Assembly: GCF_040801785.1 (NCBI RefSeq)
Contig: NZ_CP161805.1
Location: forward strand, 2,108,001-2,172,000
From: Sulfitobacter sp. LCG007
Lineage (GTDB): Bacteria; Pseudomonadota; Alphaproteobacteria; Rhodobacterales; Rhodobacteraceae
Reading direction: 5' to 3'
Length of the DNA stretch: 64,000 nucleotides
The notes below the pieces were generated by a model. The model was not told the origin of the DNA and did not search any database. It saw only the letters and a list, made by a program, of their open reading frames with translations. How positions within the stretch are numbered: the first letter of the stretch is position 1; the number at the start of each line of letters is the position of its first letter. The translations under genes and the position numbers were made by a program. Of this stretch, positions 53,867 to 61,781 are shown piece by piece.

Positions 53867-55063
53867 ATGACGCTTGTCAACACCGCCAGCCGCTATGGGA
53901 TCGTCGCGCGCTGTTTTCACTGGCTGGTCGCGCTGCTGATCCTGACCCAGATCCCGCTCGGACTCGTGGCCGAGCAGATGCCCTACGAGACCGCCGGACA
54001 GCTCGCCCTCAAGGCCGAGGTCTTCTCGCTGCACAAGACGCTCGGGGTCGCGATCTTCCTCGTGGCGCTGCTGCGCATCCTCTGGGCGATCACGCAGCCC
54101 AAGCCCGCTCCGCTCCACCCCGCGCGGAGGGTCGAGACATGGCTCGCCGATACGGTCCACTGGCTGCTTTATATATCGCTGGTGCTGGTCCCCCTTACCG
54201 GCTGGATCGGACATGCCGCCGCCAGCGGCTTTGCCCCGATCCTGTGGCCCTTCGGCCAGTCGCTGCCCTTCGTGCCGAAGTCTGAAGCTCTTGCCGCAGC
54301 CGCTGAAAGCCTGCACGGACTCTTTGCCTGGACCCTTGTCGGCGCACTCGCGCTTCACGTTGCCGGTGCCCTCAAGCATGCCGTGATGGATCGCGATGCG
54401 ACCCTGGCGCGGATGTGGTCAGGATCCGACGCCGGGACGCCCGCCACAGCCCCCCAGCACCGTGCCGCGCCGGCGATTGCCGCGATCGTCGTCTGGCTGT
54501 GCGTAATCGCCGCCGGCCTTCTGGCGGCCCCCACAGCCACGCAGCGCGCAGCCCTGCCCGCGCTCGCGCAGGTTCAGTCGGACTGGCAGGTGCAGGAAGG
54601 CAGTATCACCATCACTGTCGACCAGTTCGGCTCTCAGGTGTCAGGCAGCTTCGCCGACTGGACCGCCGACATCAGCTTTGACCCCGAACCGACAGCCGAG
54701 ACGATGGGCCATGTCGTCGCCACCATCTCGGTCGGATCACTTTCGCTCGGCTCCGTCACCTCTCAGGCCCTCGGTGCAGATTTTTTGAATGCCGAGGGCT
54801 ATCCCACGGCGACCTTCGCGGGCGACATATACGCGCAGGGTGACGCCTACGAGGCCCGGGGGACGCTGACCATCCGCGATGCCGCTGTGCCCGCAACGCT
54901 TCCGTTCGATCTTGACATGAACGGCGACACCGCCGCCATGACGGGTGCCCTGACGCTCGACCGCCGGGACTTCGGCATCGGCAACAGCCTTCCGGACGAA
55001 CAGACACTGAAGTTCCCGGTCCGCGTCGATGTGGCGCTGACGGCGACGCGCGCAGCGCCATAA
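53867..55063 (+). CDS. Cytochrome b561-YceI fusion protein
   Basis: 398 residues from ATG 53867 with GAAGGAA upstream. Residues about 1-190 form a cytochrome b561/CybB-type four-helix domain with heme-ligand histidines in RCFHWLVALLILTQI, LHKTLGVAIFLVAL, HWLLYISLVLV and LHVAGALKH. A further helix (about 200-220) leads to a periplasmic YceI lipocalin-like domain (about 222-398, WQVQEGSITITVDQFGSQVSGSF, GTLTIRDAAVPATLPF, LTLDRRDFGIGN). YceI domains bind isoprenoid quinone-like lipids, so the fusion could move electrons between membrane quinol and a carried lipid. It converges on a second, separate YceI gene. Confidence 0.9.
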   Translation: MTLVNTASRYGIVARCFHWLVALLILTQIPLGLVAEQMPYETAGQLALKAEVFSLHKTLGVAIFLVALLRILWAITQPKPAPLHPARRVETWLADTVHWLLYISLVLVPLTGWIGHAAASGFAPILWPFGQSLPFVPKSEALAAAAESLHGLFAWTLVGALALHVAGALKHAVMDRDATLARMWSGSDAGTPATAPQHRAAPAIAAIVVWLCVIAAGLLAAPTATQRAALPALAQVQSDWQVQEGSITITVDQFGSQVSGSFADWTADISFDPEPTAETMGHVVATISVGSLSLGSVTSQALGADFLNAEGYPTATFAGDIYAQGDAYEARGTLTIRDAAVPATLPFDLDMNGDTAAMTGALTLDRRDFGIGNSLPDEQTLKFPVRVDVALTATRAAP

Positions 55064-55068
55064 GGAAA

Positions 55069-55094
55069 CCGCCGGGCGATTTCTCGCCCGGCGG
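55069..55094. terminator. Bidirectional terminator between the two YceI genes
   Basis: Perfect 11-bp arms CCGCCGGGCGA and TCGCCCGGCGG around loop TTTC, 5 bases after the fusion gene and 25 bases after the opposing YceI gene. The stem is symmetrical and would stop transcription from both sides. Confidence 0.75.
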
Positions 55095-55119
55095 CTGCTT
55101 CACCTTCGTTCTCGCCGGA

Positions 55120-55719
55120 TCAGTTGCCCGGATTGTCCGCCGCGACCGCCTCGATCGAGATCTCGACTGCAAGCTCATCCCCGACAAAGGGTGCATAAAG
55201 ACCAAGGCCGTAGTCCGAACGGATGACCGTGGTTGTCGCGTTGAAGCCCATGGCCGCCTTGCCGTCGTTCGGCGGGAACGGATAGGCGTCCGTCGTGCCG
55301 TTGAGGACGGCGTCCAGCACCACTGGCTTGGTCACGCCGTTGAGCGTCAGATCGCCGGTGATCTTCGCGCTCTTGTCCCCCGTCACTTCGATCCCCGTCG
55401 AAACGAAAGTGATCAGCGGGTTTTCCCCGAGCTTCACGAAATCGCCGGACTCGAGGAAATGCGCGTCACGCGCCTCCCAGCCCGTGTAGAGCGCATCGGC
55501 GGGGATCGAAGCCGAGACCGCGGAATTCTCCGGTGCGTCGGCATCGAACGAGATGGTGCCTTCCCAACCCGACAGCATCGCCTGCGTGGTGGAGAATCCT
55601 GCATGGTTGTAGGACACGACTGCCTGGCTGTGGCTGGGATCGATGACGAAATCCTGAGCTTCGGCCGCCGCGGCCGTCGCGCCGGCGCCCACCAGGGCGG
55701 CGATGATGAGTGTCTTCAT
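55120..55719 (-). CDS. Periplasmic YceI family protein
   Basis: 199 residues from ATG 55719. Signal peptide (MKTLIIAALVGAGATAAAA, cleavage near AEA). YceI domain: DFVIDPSHSQAVVSYNHAGFSTTQAMLSGWEGTISFD, GDLTLNGVTKPVVLDAVLNG and FNATTTVIRSDYGLGLYAPFVGDELAVEISIEAV. It is a beta-barrel that binds a polyprenoid ligand in other species. It faces the cytochrome b561-YceI fusion gene, suggesting a shared lipid or quinone substrate. Confidence 0.94.
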   Translation of the reverse strand: MKTLIIAALVGAGATAAAAEAQDFVIDPSHSQAVVSYNHAGFSTTQAMLSGWEGTISFDADAPENSAVSASIPADALYTGWEARDAHFLESGDFVKLGENPLITFVSTGIEVTGDKSAKITGDLTLNGVTKPVVLDAVLNGTTDAYPFPPNDGKAAMGFNATTTVIRSDYGLGLYAPFVGDELAVEISIEAVAADNPGN

Positions 55720-56031
55720 GGTTTGCTCTCTCCGTAATTGCATCTGCCGCCGGAAGATGACGACCCGGGCGAGACGAACAATTCCGCGCGGGCCAACATT
55801 CTCTGCGCGGCTCCGCACATCGCACCTCCCTGCGGGTGCCCGCAAATCAGGCAGGACCGGGCCTGATCAGCAGTTGATATCTCGCCGGCTGCGCCCTTGC
55901 GCCGATGGCGAAAGCGTGTATACGGGCGCTTCCTTCTGCAACTTACCAAACCGCGCAGTCTCTCGTGGCGGGACCGCAGAAGGAAATGGTCCCACCTATG
56001 AAATGCGCCCTGATATAAATGAGGAGTCCGC
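55720..56031. promoter_or_regulatory. 312-base divergent region between YceI and rpsF
   Basis: The gap holds the two divergent promoters. For rpsF the best candidate is TTGCGC (55897-55902) with TATACG (55919-55924) and a 16-base spacer, 108 bases before the start codon. The long leader between this promoter and rpsF could bind the S6-S18 complex, which autoregulates this operon in many bacteria. I could not fold a matching S6:S18 motif with confidence. I see no reading frame worth calling here. Confidence 0.45.
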
Positions 56032-56400
56032 ATGCCACTCTACGAGCATGTCATGATCGCGCGCCAGGACCTGTCCAGCACGCAAGCCGAGGGGCTGATC
56101 GAGCATTTCGGCACCGTCCTTTCCGACAACGGCGGCAAACTCGTCGATCACGAGTACTGGGGCGTCAAGACGATGGCCTACAAGATCAACAAGAACCGCA
56201 AGGGCCACTACGCCTTCCTGCGCTCGGACGCTCCCGCGCCCGCCGTTCAGGAGATGGAACGCCTGATGCGCCTGCACGACGACGTGATGCGCGTGCTGAC
56301 GATCAAGGTCGACGGCCATGAGGAGCTTCCCTCGGTCCAGATGCAGAAGCGGGACGAACGTGACCGTGGCGACCGCGGCGATCGCCGCGAACGTCGCTGA
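56032..56400 (+). CDS. rpsF: 30S ribosomal protein S6
   Basis: 122 residues, ATG 56032 with GAGGAG upstream. Conserved PLYEHVMIARQDLSSTQAEGL, KLVDHEYWGVKTMAYKINKNRKGHY and a C-terminal Arg/Asp-rich tail (RDERDRGDRGDRRERR), which is common in alphaproteobacteria. It pairs with S18 on the 30S platform. First gene of rpsF-rpsR-rplI. Confidence 0.99.
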   Translation: MPLYEHVMIARQDLSSTQAEGLIEHFGTVLSDNGGKLVDHEYWGVKTMAYKINKNRKGHYAFLRSDAPAPAVQEMERLMRLHDDVMRVLTIKVDGHEELPSVQMQKRDERDRGDRGDRRERR

Positions 56401-56429
56401 GCCCGACCCTGATAGTGAGGACATAAACC

Positions 56430-56657
56430 ATGGCCACCAAACCGTTTTTCCGCCGTCGCAAGGTCTGCCCCTTCTCGGGAGACAACGCGCCGAAGATCGA
56501 CTACAAAGACACGCGTCTGCTGCAGCGCTACATTTCCGAGCGCGGCAAGATCGTGCCCTCGCGCATCACCGCAGTATCCGCAAAGAAGCAACGTGAACTG
56601 GCCCGCGCCATCAAGCGTGCCCGCTTCCTCGCGCTTCTGCCCTACGCCGTGAAGTAA
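56430..56657 (+). CDS. rpsR: 30S ribosomal protein S18
   Basis: 75 residues, ATG 56430. Sequence [36 protein letters not shown] followed by the basic [27 protein letters not shown] is textbook S18. It assembles with S6 and is cotranscribed with it (29-base gap). A 12-base gap leads to rplI. Confidence 0.99.
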   Translation: MATKPFFRRRKVCPFSGDNAPKIDYKDTRLLQRYISERGKIVPSRITAVSAKKQRELARAIKRARFLALLPYAVK

Positions 56658-56669
56658 GGAGACAGATCC

Positions 56670-57305
56670 ATGCAAGTCATACTTCTGGAACGCGTGGCCA
56701 AGCTTGGCCAGATGGGCGACGTCGTGAACGTCAAGCCGGGCTATGCGCGCAACTACCTCCTGCCCCAGGGCAAGGCGCTCTCGGCCTCCGAGACGAACAT
56801 CGCGCAGTTCGAGTCGCAGAAATCGCAACTCGAGGCACGCAACCTCGAAACGAGAAAAGAGGCCGAGGCGCTTGCCGCACGTCTCGACGGACAGCAGTTC
56901 GTCGTGATCCGCTCCGCCTCCGACTCGGGTTCGCTCTACGGCTCCGTAACGACCCGCGACGCCGCCGAAGCCGCGACCGAAGCCGGTTTCAGCATCGACC
57001 GCAAGCAGGTGGTTCTGCAGCCGATCAAGGAGCTTGGCCTCCACTCGGTCAGCGTCGTGCTGCACCCCGAAGTCACAGCCGGGATCAAGCTGAACGTCGC
57101 GCGCTCTCCCGAAGAGGCCGAACTTCAGGCCGCTGGCAAGTCGATCCAGGAACTCGCGGCTGAAGAAGAAGCGGCCGCCGAATTCGAGATCGCCGAGCTC
57201 TTCGACGATATCGGCAGCGCGGGTTCGGATGATGCCGGCCTCGTCGACACGATCGAGGACAGCGACAGCCGTTCCGCCGAGCGGGACGACGACACCGCAC
57301 GCTGA
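56670..57305 (+). CDS. rplI: 50S ribosomal protein L9
   Basis: 211 residues. The N-terminal domain ([37 protein letters not shown]) and central helix ([26 protein letters not shown]) are standard, and the C-terminal domain ends near residue 150. About 60 extra residues, acidic ([20 protein letters not shown] ... [11 protein letters not shown]), form an unstructured tail, as in other Rhodobacterales L9 proteins. L9 binds 23S rRNA at the L1 stalk base. A terminator follows. Confidence 0.98.
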   Translation: MQVILLERVAKLGQMGDVVNVKPGYARNYLLPQGKALSASETNIAQFESQKSQLEARNLETRKEAEALAARLDGQQFVVIRSASDSGSLYGSVTTRDAAEAATEAGFSIDRKQVVLQPIKELGLHSVSVVLHPEVTAGIKLNVARSPEEAELQAAGKSIQELAAEEEAAAEFEIAELFDDIGSAGSDDAGLVDTIEDSDSRSAERDDDTAR

Positions 57306-57330
57306 ACGCCAGCGCATTGCAACAAGCCAG

Positions 57331-57353
57331 GCGCCGGACCTCGTGTCCGGCGC
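57331..57353 (+). terminator. Rho-independent terminator after rplI
   Basis: 9-bp arms GCGCCGGAC and GTCCGGCGC, loop CTCGT, followed by TTTGCGTTT, 26 bases beyond the rplI stop. It ends the ribosomal-protein operon. The rest of the 298-base gap to the next gene holds no recognisable feature. Confidence 0.8.
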
Positions 57354-57603
57354 TTTGCGTTTGCCCGCAGTGTTTCTGCAGTCGGAATTCGGACCCGGGG
57401 CATCTGGCTGCGCAGTCTTGTAAATTGTGACCAAAAGATGACCGCTTGTTCATGGCGGCAAGATCCCGCCGAGAAATGCGTGATTCCGCCTTCCTCTTGG
57501 CAAGAGCTTGCCGATATGCCGACTGCGCGCCGTATCCCGCGCTTGTAGCCTTTCCCGACGCCGCTACGGTGCCACGATCGTCAACAACGCACGTGCCGAA
57601 CCA

Positions 57604-58086
57604 ATGCGCCCATATCTGCGTCCGCTTGCCATCGCGCTTGCCCTTGTCGCTTCACTGGGGGCTTGCAGCCCAGCCGTCCAGGCCCCCACCCAGCCCGAAC
57701 CCCCGCTCTTTCCGAACGAGACGCCCGAACTCAGGGCGCTTATCAACGAATACGCCGAGGCCTATGACATCCCGCCGAGCCTGGTTCACCGGCTCGCCAT
57801 CAGGGAAAGCACGCATAACCCTGCCGCGCGGAACGGTCCCTACTACGGGCTTCTGCAGATATTGCCGGCGACGGCCCGCTCGATGGGCTTCCAGGGTCAG
57901 GCGCAGGACCTGCTCGATGCAGAGACGAACCTGAAGTATGCGCTGAAGTATCTCAAGGGCGCCTGGATGCTGTCCGATGGCGATCATTCGACGGCGATCA
58001 AGTGGTATGCGCGCGGCTACTACTACGAAGCAAAGCGCCGCGGCATGCTTGAAGAAACCGGATTGAAGCGCGGCACGTCTTCCTGA
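57604..58086 (+). CDS. Lipoprotein lytic transglycosylase (SLT-like)
   Basis: 160 residues from ATG 57604. A lipoprotein signal peptide ends in the lipobox LGAC (Cys about residue 19). The SLT domain has IPPSLVHRLAIRESTHNPAARNGPYYGLLQILPATARSMGF with the catalytic glutamate in RESTHNP, then DAETNLKYALKYLKGAWML. It would cleave glycan strands at the outer or inner membrane face, depending on sorting. It is among the smallest SLT proteins, lacking accessory domains. Confidence 0.88.
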   Translation: MRPYLRPLAIALALVASLGACSPAVQAPTQPEPPLFPNETPELRALINEYAEAYDIPPSLVHRLAIRESTHNPAARNGPYYGLLQILPATARSMGFQGQAQDLLDAETNLKYALKYLKGAWMLSDGDHSTAIKWYARGYYYEAKRRGMLEETGLKRGTSS

Positions 58087-58103
58087 ACAACAGTCGCGGC
58101 TGT

Positions 58104-58146
58104 AGGCTCATGCCATCGGCCCGCCAGGCCGATCCGTCATGAGCCT
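58104..58146 (+). terminator. Two-tier inverted repeat after the transglycosylase gene
   Basis: Outer arms AGGCTCATG and CATGAGCCT (9 bp) enclose inner arms ATCGGCC and GGCCGAT (7 bp). It lies 18 bases after the stop codon and 54 bases before the next start. The stem is long and stable but has no T-run. Confidence 0.6.
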
Positions 58147-58199
58147 GTCGCCTTCGTGGGTCAGGCTGATACCCAAAGCCTTTCTACGAGGACATGCCG

Positions 58200-60158
58200 A
58201 TGACTCTCCGTCTTTCCCGCCGCTCGTTCATCGCCGGCAGCGCGGGCCTGCTCGCGCTGCATCCCTTTTCGGTCCGGGCTGCGGCCAATCAGGCGCATCT
58301 CAGGTTGATGGAAACGACGGATCTGCACGTTCACGTCTTTCCCTACGACTACTATGCCGACAAGCAGATCGACACTGTCGGGCTTGCCCGCACGGCTTCC
58401 ATCATCGAAGCGATCCGGGCAGAGGCCACGAACTCGATGATGCTCGACAATGGCGACTTCCTTCAGGGCAATCCGATGGGCGATTACATCGCCTACGAAC
58501 GGGGCATGAAGGACGGTGACATGCATCCCGTCATCGAGGCCATGAACACCGTGGGCTATGACTGCGCGACGCTCGGCAACCACGAGTTCAACTACGGCCT
58601 CGGCTTCCTCGCCAAGTCGCTCGCCGGGGCTCAGTTCCCCGTGGTTTGCGCCAATGTGGTCACGCAGATGGCCCCCGAGCCGACCGGCGACGCGACACTT
58701 GTCAAACCCTACATCATTCTCGACCGCAGCCTTGCCGACGGGGCGGGCGAAACGCACCCCATCCGGATCGGCATCATCGGCTTCGTGCCGCCGCAGATCA
58801 TGAACTGGGACCGCCAGCATCTCGAGGGCAATGTCCAGACACGCGACATCGTTGCCGCTGCGCGTGCCTGGGTCCCGCAGATGCGCGAAGAAGGGGCGGA
58901 TATCGTGATCGCGCTGTCGCATTCCGGGATCGGTGACGCGACCGAGCTCGAAATGATGGAGAACGCGTCGGTGCCGCTCGCAGCGGTAGAGGGCATCGAT
59001 GCGGTGATGACCGGGCACAGCCACCTCGTCTTTCCCTCCGACACATATCTCGATTTCGAGGCCGTCGACGTCGCGGCCGGCACCATCCACGGAAAGCCCG
59101 CGACGATGGGCGGTTTCTGGGGCAGTCACCTCGGCATCATCGACCTGATGCTGGAACGCGACGGCGCAGGATGGCGGATCGTCGGCCACGGTGCCGAGGC
59201 ACGTCCGATTTCGAAGCGCAACGAGGATCGCTCGGTTACAGCGCTGGTCGAAAGCGATCCCGAAGTCCTTGCCTCCGTGGCGCAGGCGCACGAGCAGACC
59301 CTGGAATATGTTCGCCGCCCCGTCGGCAAGACCGACGCGAACCTTTACAGCTATTTCGCCCTCGTCGCCGATGACCCGTCAGTGCAGATCGTTTCGAACG
59401 CGCAGTCCTGGTACATCGCGGAAATGTTGAAGGGCACCGAATACGAGGCGTTGCCGATCCTCTCCGCGGCGGCGCCCTTCAAGGCGGGCGGCCGCGGCGG
59501 ACCCGACTATTACACCGACGTCCCCAAGGGCGACGTGGCCATCAAGAACGTGGCCGACCTCTACCTCTATCCCAACACCGTCCGCGCCGTGCTGGTCACT
59601 GGGGCGCAGGTAAAGGACTGGCTGGAACGCTCGGCCGGGATGTTCAACCGGATCGAGCCCGGAAGCAGCGATCAGAGCCTTCTCAACCCCGACTTCCCCT
59701 CCTACAACTTCGATGTCATGGACGGCGTCACCTACCAGATCGACCTGAGCCAGCCCTCGAAGTTCTCCGCCAGCGGCGAACAGATCAACCCCGACGCCAA
59801 CCGGATCACTGGCCTGTCGTTCAAAGGCGATCCGGTCGATCCCGAGGCGAAGTTCGTGGTCGCGACCAACAATTACCGGGCGGGCGGCGGAGGCAGCTTT
59901 CCCGGCGCCATGGGCGACACCATCATCTTCGAGGCGCCCGACACGAACCGCGACGTCATCGTGCGCTACATCGTCGCCAAGGGCACGATCAGCCCCAGGG
60001 CCGATGCGAACTGGTCGTTCGCGCCGATGCCCGGAACCACCGTGCTGTTCGAAACCGGACCGAAGGCGGTCGACTACATATCGGAAGTGTCCGGTGTGTC
60101 GATCGAACCGGCCGGGGAAGGTCAGGACGGGTTCGCGCTTTATCGAATCACGCTCTGA
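58200..60158 (+). CDS. cpdB: 2',3'-Cyclic-nucleotide 2'-phosphodiesterase/3'-nucleotidase
   Basis: 652 residues from ATG 58200 (GAGGAC 7 bases upstream; the ATG at 58194 is too close). A Tat signal peptide ([15 protein letters not shown]) suggests export folded, probably with metals inserted. The calcineurin-like phosphoesterase domain (about 25-340) has [34 protein letters not shown] and [10 protein letters not shown]. The C-terminal 5'-nucleotidase domain (about 360-620) has [10 protein letters not shown] and NNYRAGGGG. Overall it is CpdB-like, releasing phosphate and nucleosides from 2',3'-cyclic nucleotides in the periplasm. Confidence 0.92.
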   Translation: MTLRLSRRSFIAGSAGLLALHPFSVRAAANQAHLRLMETTDLHVHVFPYDYYADKQIDTVGLARTASIIEAIRAEATNSMMLDNGDFLQGNPMGDYIAYERGMKDGDMHPVIEAMNTVGYDCATLGNHEFNYGLGFLAKSLAGAQFPVVCANVVTQMAPEPTGDATLVKPYIILDRSLADGAGETHPIRIGIIGFVPPQIMNWDRQHLEGNVQTRDIVAAARAWVPQMREEGADIVIALSHSGIGDATELEMMENASVPLAAVEGIDAVMTGHSHLVFPSDTYLDFEAVDVAAGTIHGKPATMGGFWGSHLGIIDLMLERDGAGWRIVGHGAEARPISKRNEDRSVTALVESDPEVLASVAQAHEQTLEYVRRPVGKTDANLYSYFALVADDPSVQIVSNAQSWYIAEMLKGTEYEALPILSAAAPFKAGGRGGPDYYTDVPKGDVAIKNVADLYLYPNTVRAVLVTGAQVKDWLERSAGMFNRIEPGSSDQSLLNPDFPSYNFDVMDGVTYQIDLSQPSKFSASGEQINPDANRITGLSFKGDPVDPEAKFVVATNNYRAGGGGSFPGAMGDTIIFEAPDTNRDVIVRYIVAKGTISPRADANWSFAPMPGTTVLFETGPKAVDYISEVSGVSIEPAGEGQDGFALYRITL

Positions 60159-60500
60159 CAAAGCCTGACGCATAAGTGGCAGTTCCGACACAGCGCGCCC
60201 GGCAGCGCCCACAGCTTATACAGCGGATGGGCTGCCGCGCGCGGCCAAAGAAGGAATCACCATCCCCGCAGCAGAGGGTCGGAACGCACCTCCCAGACCT
60301 GTTGCGGGACGATCTGGCCCTGCCAGATCGGCGATCCCATCGCTGCCTGAGGCTGTAGGCGATCGATTCCAAGCCGGACCGGGCTTTCCACTTTGCTAAT
60401 GTTTGACACAACGGGGTGAAAATTTTACCATTGTTACCAGCTGGTCATTTTTAGGCCTAGCCAATTAGAGGGCGACCTCTGCATTTCCGGAGTATTATTT
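60159..60500. promoter_or_regulatory. 342-base region with hairpin and promoter before the VPLPA-CTERM gene
   Basis: It holds a perfect 9-bp stem CGATCTGGC/GCCAGATCG with a 3-base loop (60310-60330), possibly the cpdB terminator, and a strong sigma-70-type promoter: TTGACA (60403-60408), 17-base spacer, TACCAT (60426-60431). The last 100 bases are AT-rich compared with the rest of the window. Short frames in it have no family-like features. Confidence 0.65.
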
Positions 60501-61658
60501 ATGCGAAAGTTAGTAATTGCTGTGTCCGCCGCGCTTTTCGCCGCCGGCACAGCCGAAGCAAGCCACAACAGGGGATCCGTGCTGATCCCTTCCGTGGACG
60601 CCCAGGGAAATCTGACCATCGAGGCGACATCCTTCTGGCGGACATCGTTCGTCGATGCGGTCAACAGCGTAACCATCACCGGCCCGAACGGCTTTTTTAC
60701 CGCGCTCAGTATGGGTCCGGACACCGTGAACACGTCGGACACCCGCTTCACACGGGTGGATGAAACTGCGTCGACCAGCATCTCGAACGGGGGCGCGGGC
60801 CTCTACACGATCTCCTGGGCGAGCTGCTGCCGCGCAGGCGGGATTCCCAATGCCGGCGACCAGAACATGGGCACGACGTCGACGATCTTCTGGGACGGAT
60901 CGAGCAGCACCAAGCCCATTCAGTTCGACATCCAGAACATCCAGCCCAACGTCGTGCGCGGGCAGGCCTATTCCGACAACCTGGACGTCACCTCGCCGGA
61001 CGGGGCCAACCTGTCCTACAACGACAATTACGTACCGGTCGGAATCCTGTATCAGGCCCCCGGGTTCACGATCAGCAACAGCGGACAGATCATGATACCC
61101 GGCACCGACACGGCAGGCTATGCGGACAACCCGCAGCCGGCCAACCCTGGCGCAGACATGGCATTCTACGGTCAGATCATCGCCAAGGAGGGAGGTGACG
61201 AAATCGCGTCGGTCCAGTTCGACTGGCTCTTCGACGCCGTCGCGCAGGGCAGCAACCAGGTCCCGGATGTGGGCGACGTGGTGATCAACGCCCAGGTCGG
61301 TGACTTTATCGACACCAATATCATCGGCACGGACCCCAATGGCGACCCGGTGACGCTTTCCTTCCTCAGCTTCAACGGTCCGGGCGGGCCGGTTGCGGGC
61401 GGCATGTTCAGCCCTGGCATGCCGATGGCAGGAAGCCCGACGACCGGAAACTTCCAGTGGGATTCCACCGGTTTCGCTCCCGGCACCTACATCGCCACGA
61501 TCCTCGGCTCCGACGGCGGTCTGACCGACCAGGGCACGATCACGATCAACCTTGGCACGACGCCGCCCCCGGGCACCGTCCCGCTTCCCGCCGGCTTCCT
61601 CCTGATGGCGTCGGCCCTTGGCGGCTTCGGACTCATGCGCCGGCGGCAGAAGAAGTAA
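60501..61658 (+). CDS. VPLPA-CTERM sorting-domain surface protein
   Basis: 385 residues. Signal peptide MRKLVIAVSAALFAAGTAEA, then a beta-rich, Gly/Asn/Thr-rich ectodomain including a two-Cys motif (ASCCRAGGIP) and Ig-like segments (IIGTDPNGDPVTLSFLSFNG, SPTTGNFQWDSTGFAPGTY). The C-terminus GTVPLPAGFLLMASALGG followed by FGLMRRRQKK is a VPLPA-CTERM signal: motif, membrane helix and basic tail, recognised by an exosortase-type enzyme (XrtD group). Such proteins are usually exported and linked to extracellular polysaccharide. It has its own strong promoter and terminator. Confidence 0.85.
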   Translation: MRKLVIAVSAALFAAGTAEASHNRGSVLIPSVDAQGNLTIEATSFWRTSFVDAVNSVTITGPNGFFTALSMGPDTVNTSDTRFTRVDETASTSISNGGAGLYTISWASCCRAGGIPNAGDQNMGTTSTIFWDGSSSTKPIQFDIQNIQPNVVRGQAYSDNLDVTSPDGANLSYNDNYVPVGILYQAPGFTISNSGQIMIPGTDTAGYADNPQPANPGADMAFYGQIIAKEGGDEIASVQFDWLFDAVAQGSNQVPDVGDVVINAQVGDFIDTNIIGTDPNGDPVTLSFLSFNGPGGPVAGGMFSPGMPMAGSPTTGNFQWDSTGFAPGTYIATILGSDGGLTDQGTITINLGTTPPPGTVPLPAGFLLMASALGGFGLMRRRQKK

Positions 61659-61686
61659 GGCCGGACATCGCAAGGTCCAGGCAACA

Positions 61687-61713
61687 CAGGGGCGGGCCAA
61701 TGGTTCGCCCCTG
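61687..61713 (+). terminator. Rho-independent terminator after the VPLPA-CTERM gene
   Basis: 8-bp arms CAGGGGCG and CGCCCCTG with an 11-base loop, followed by ACTTGTTTTT, 29 bases after the stop. A classic intrinsic terminator; the TPR-SodC gene downstream is therefore transcribed separately. Confidence 0.85.
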
Positions 61714-61781
61714 ACTTGTTTTTCGCGGTCCGTCGAAAACCTGAGCACGGGCCGCCCGTTGCAAGTTGGAGTTTCACCAAG

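Noticed and set aside
60176-60358. 60-codon plus-strand frame before the VPLPA-CTERM gene
   Set aside because: No ribosome-binding site, no hydrophobic or domain pattern, and it spans a hairpin; treated as intergenic.
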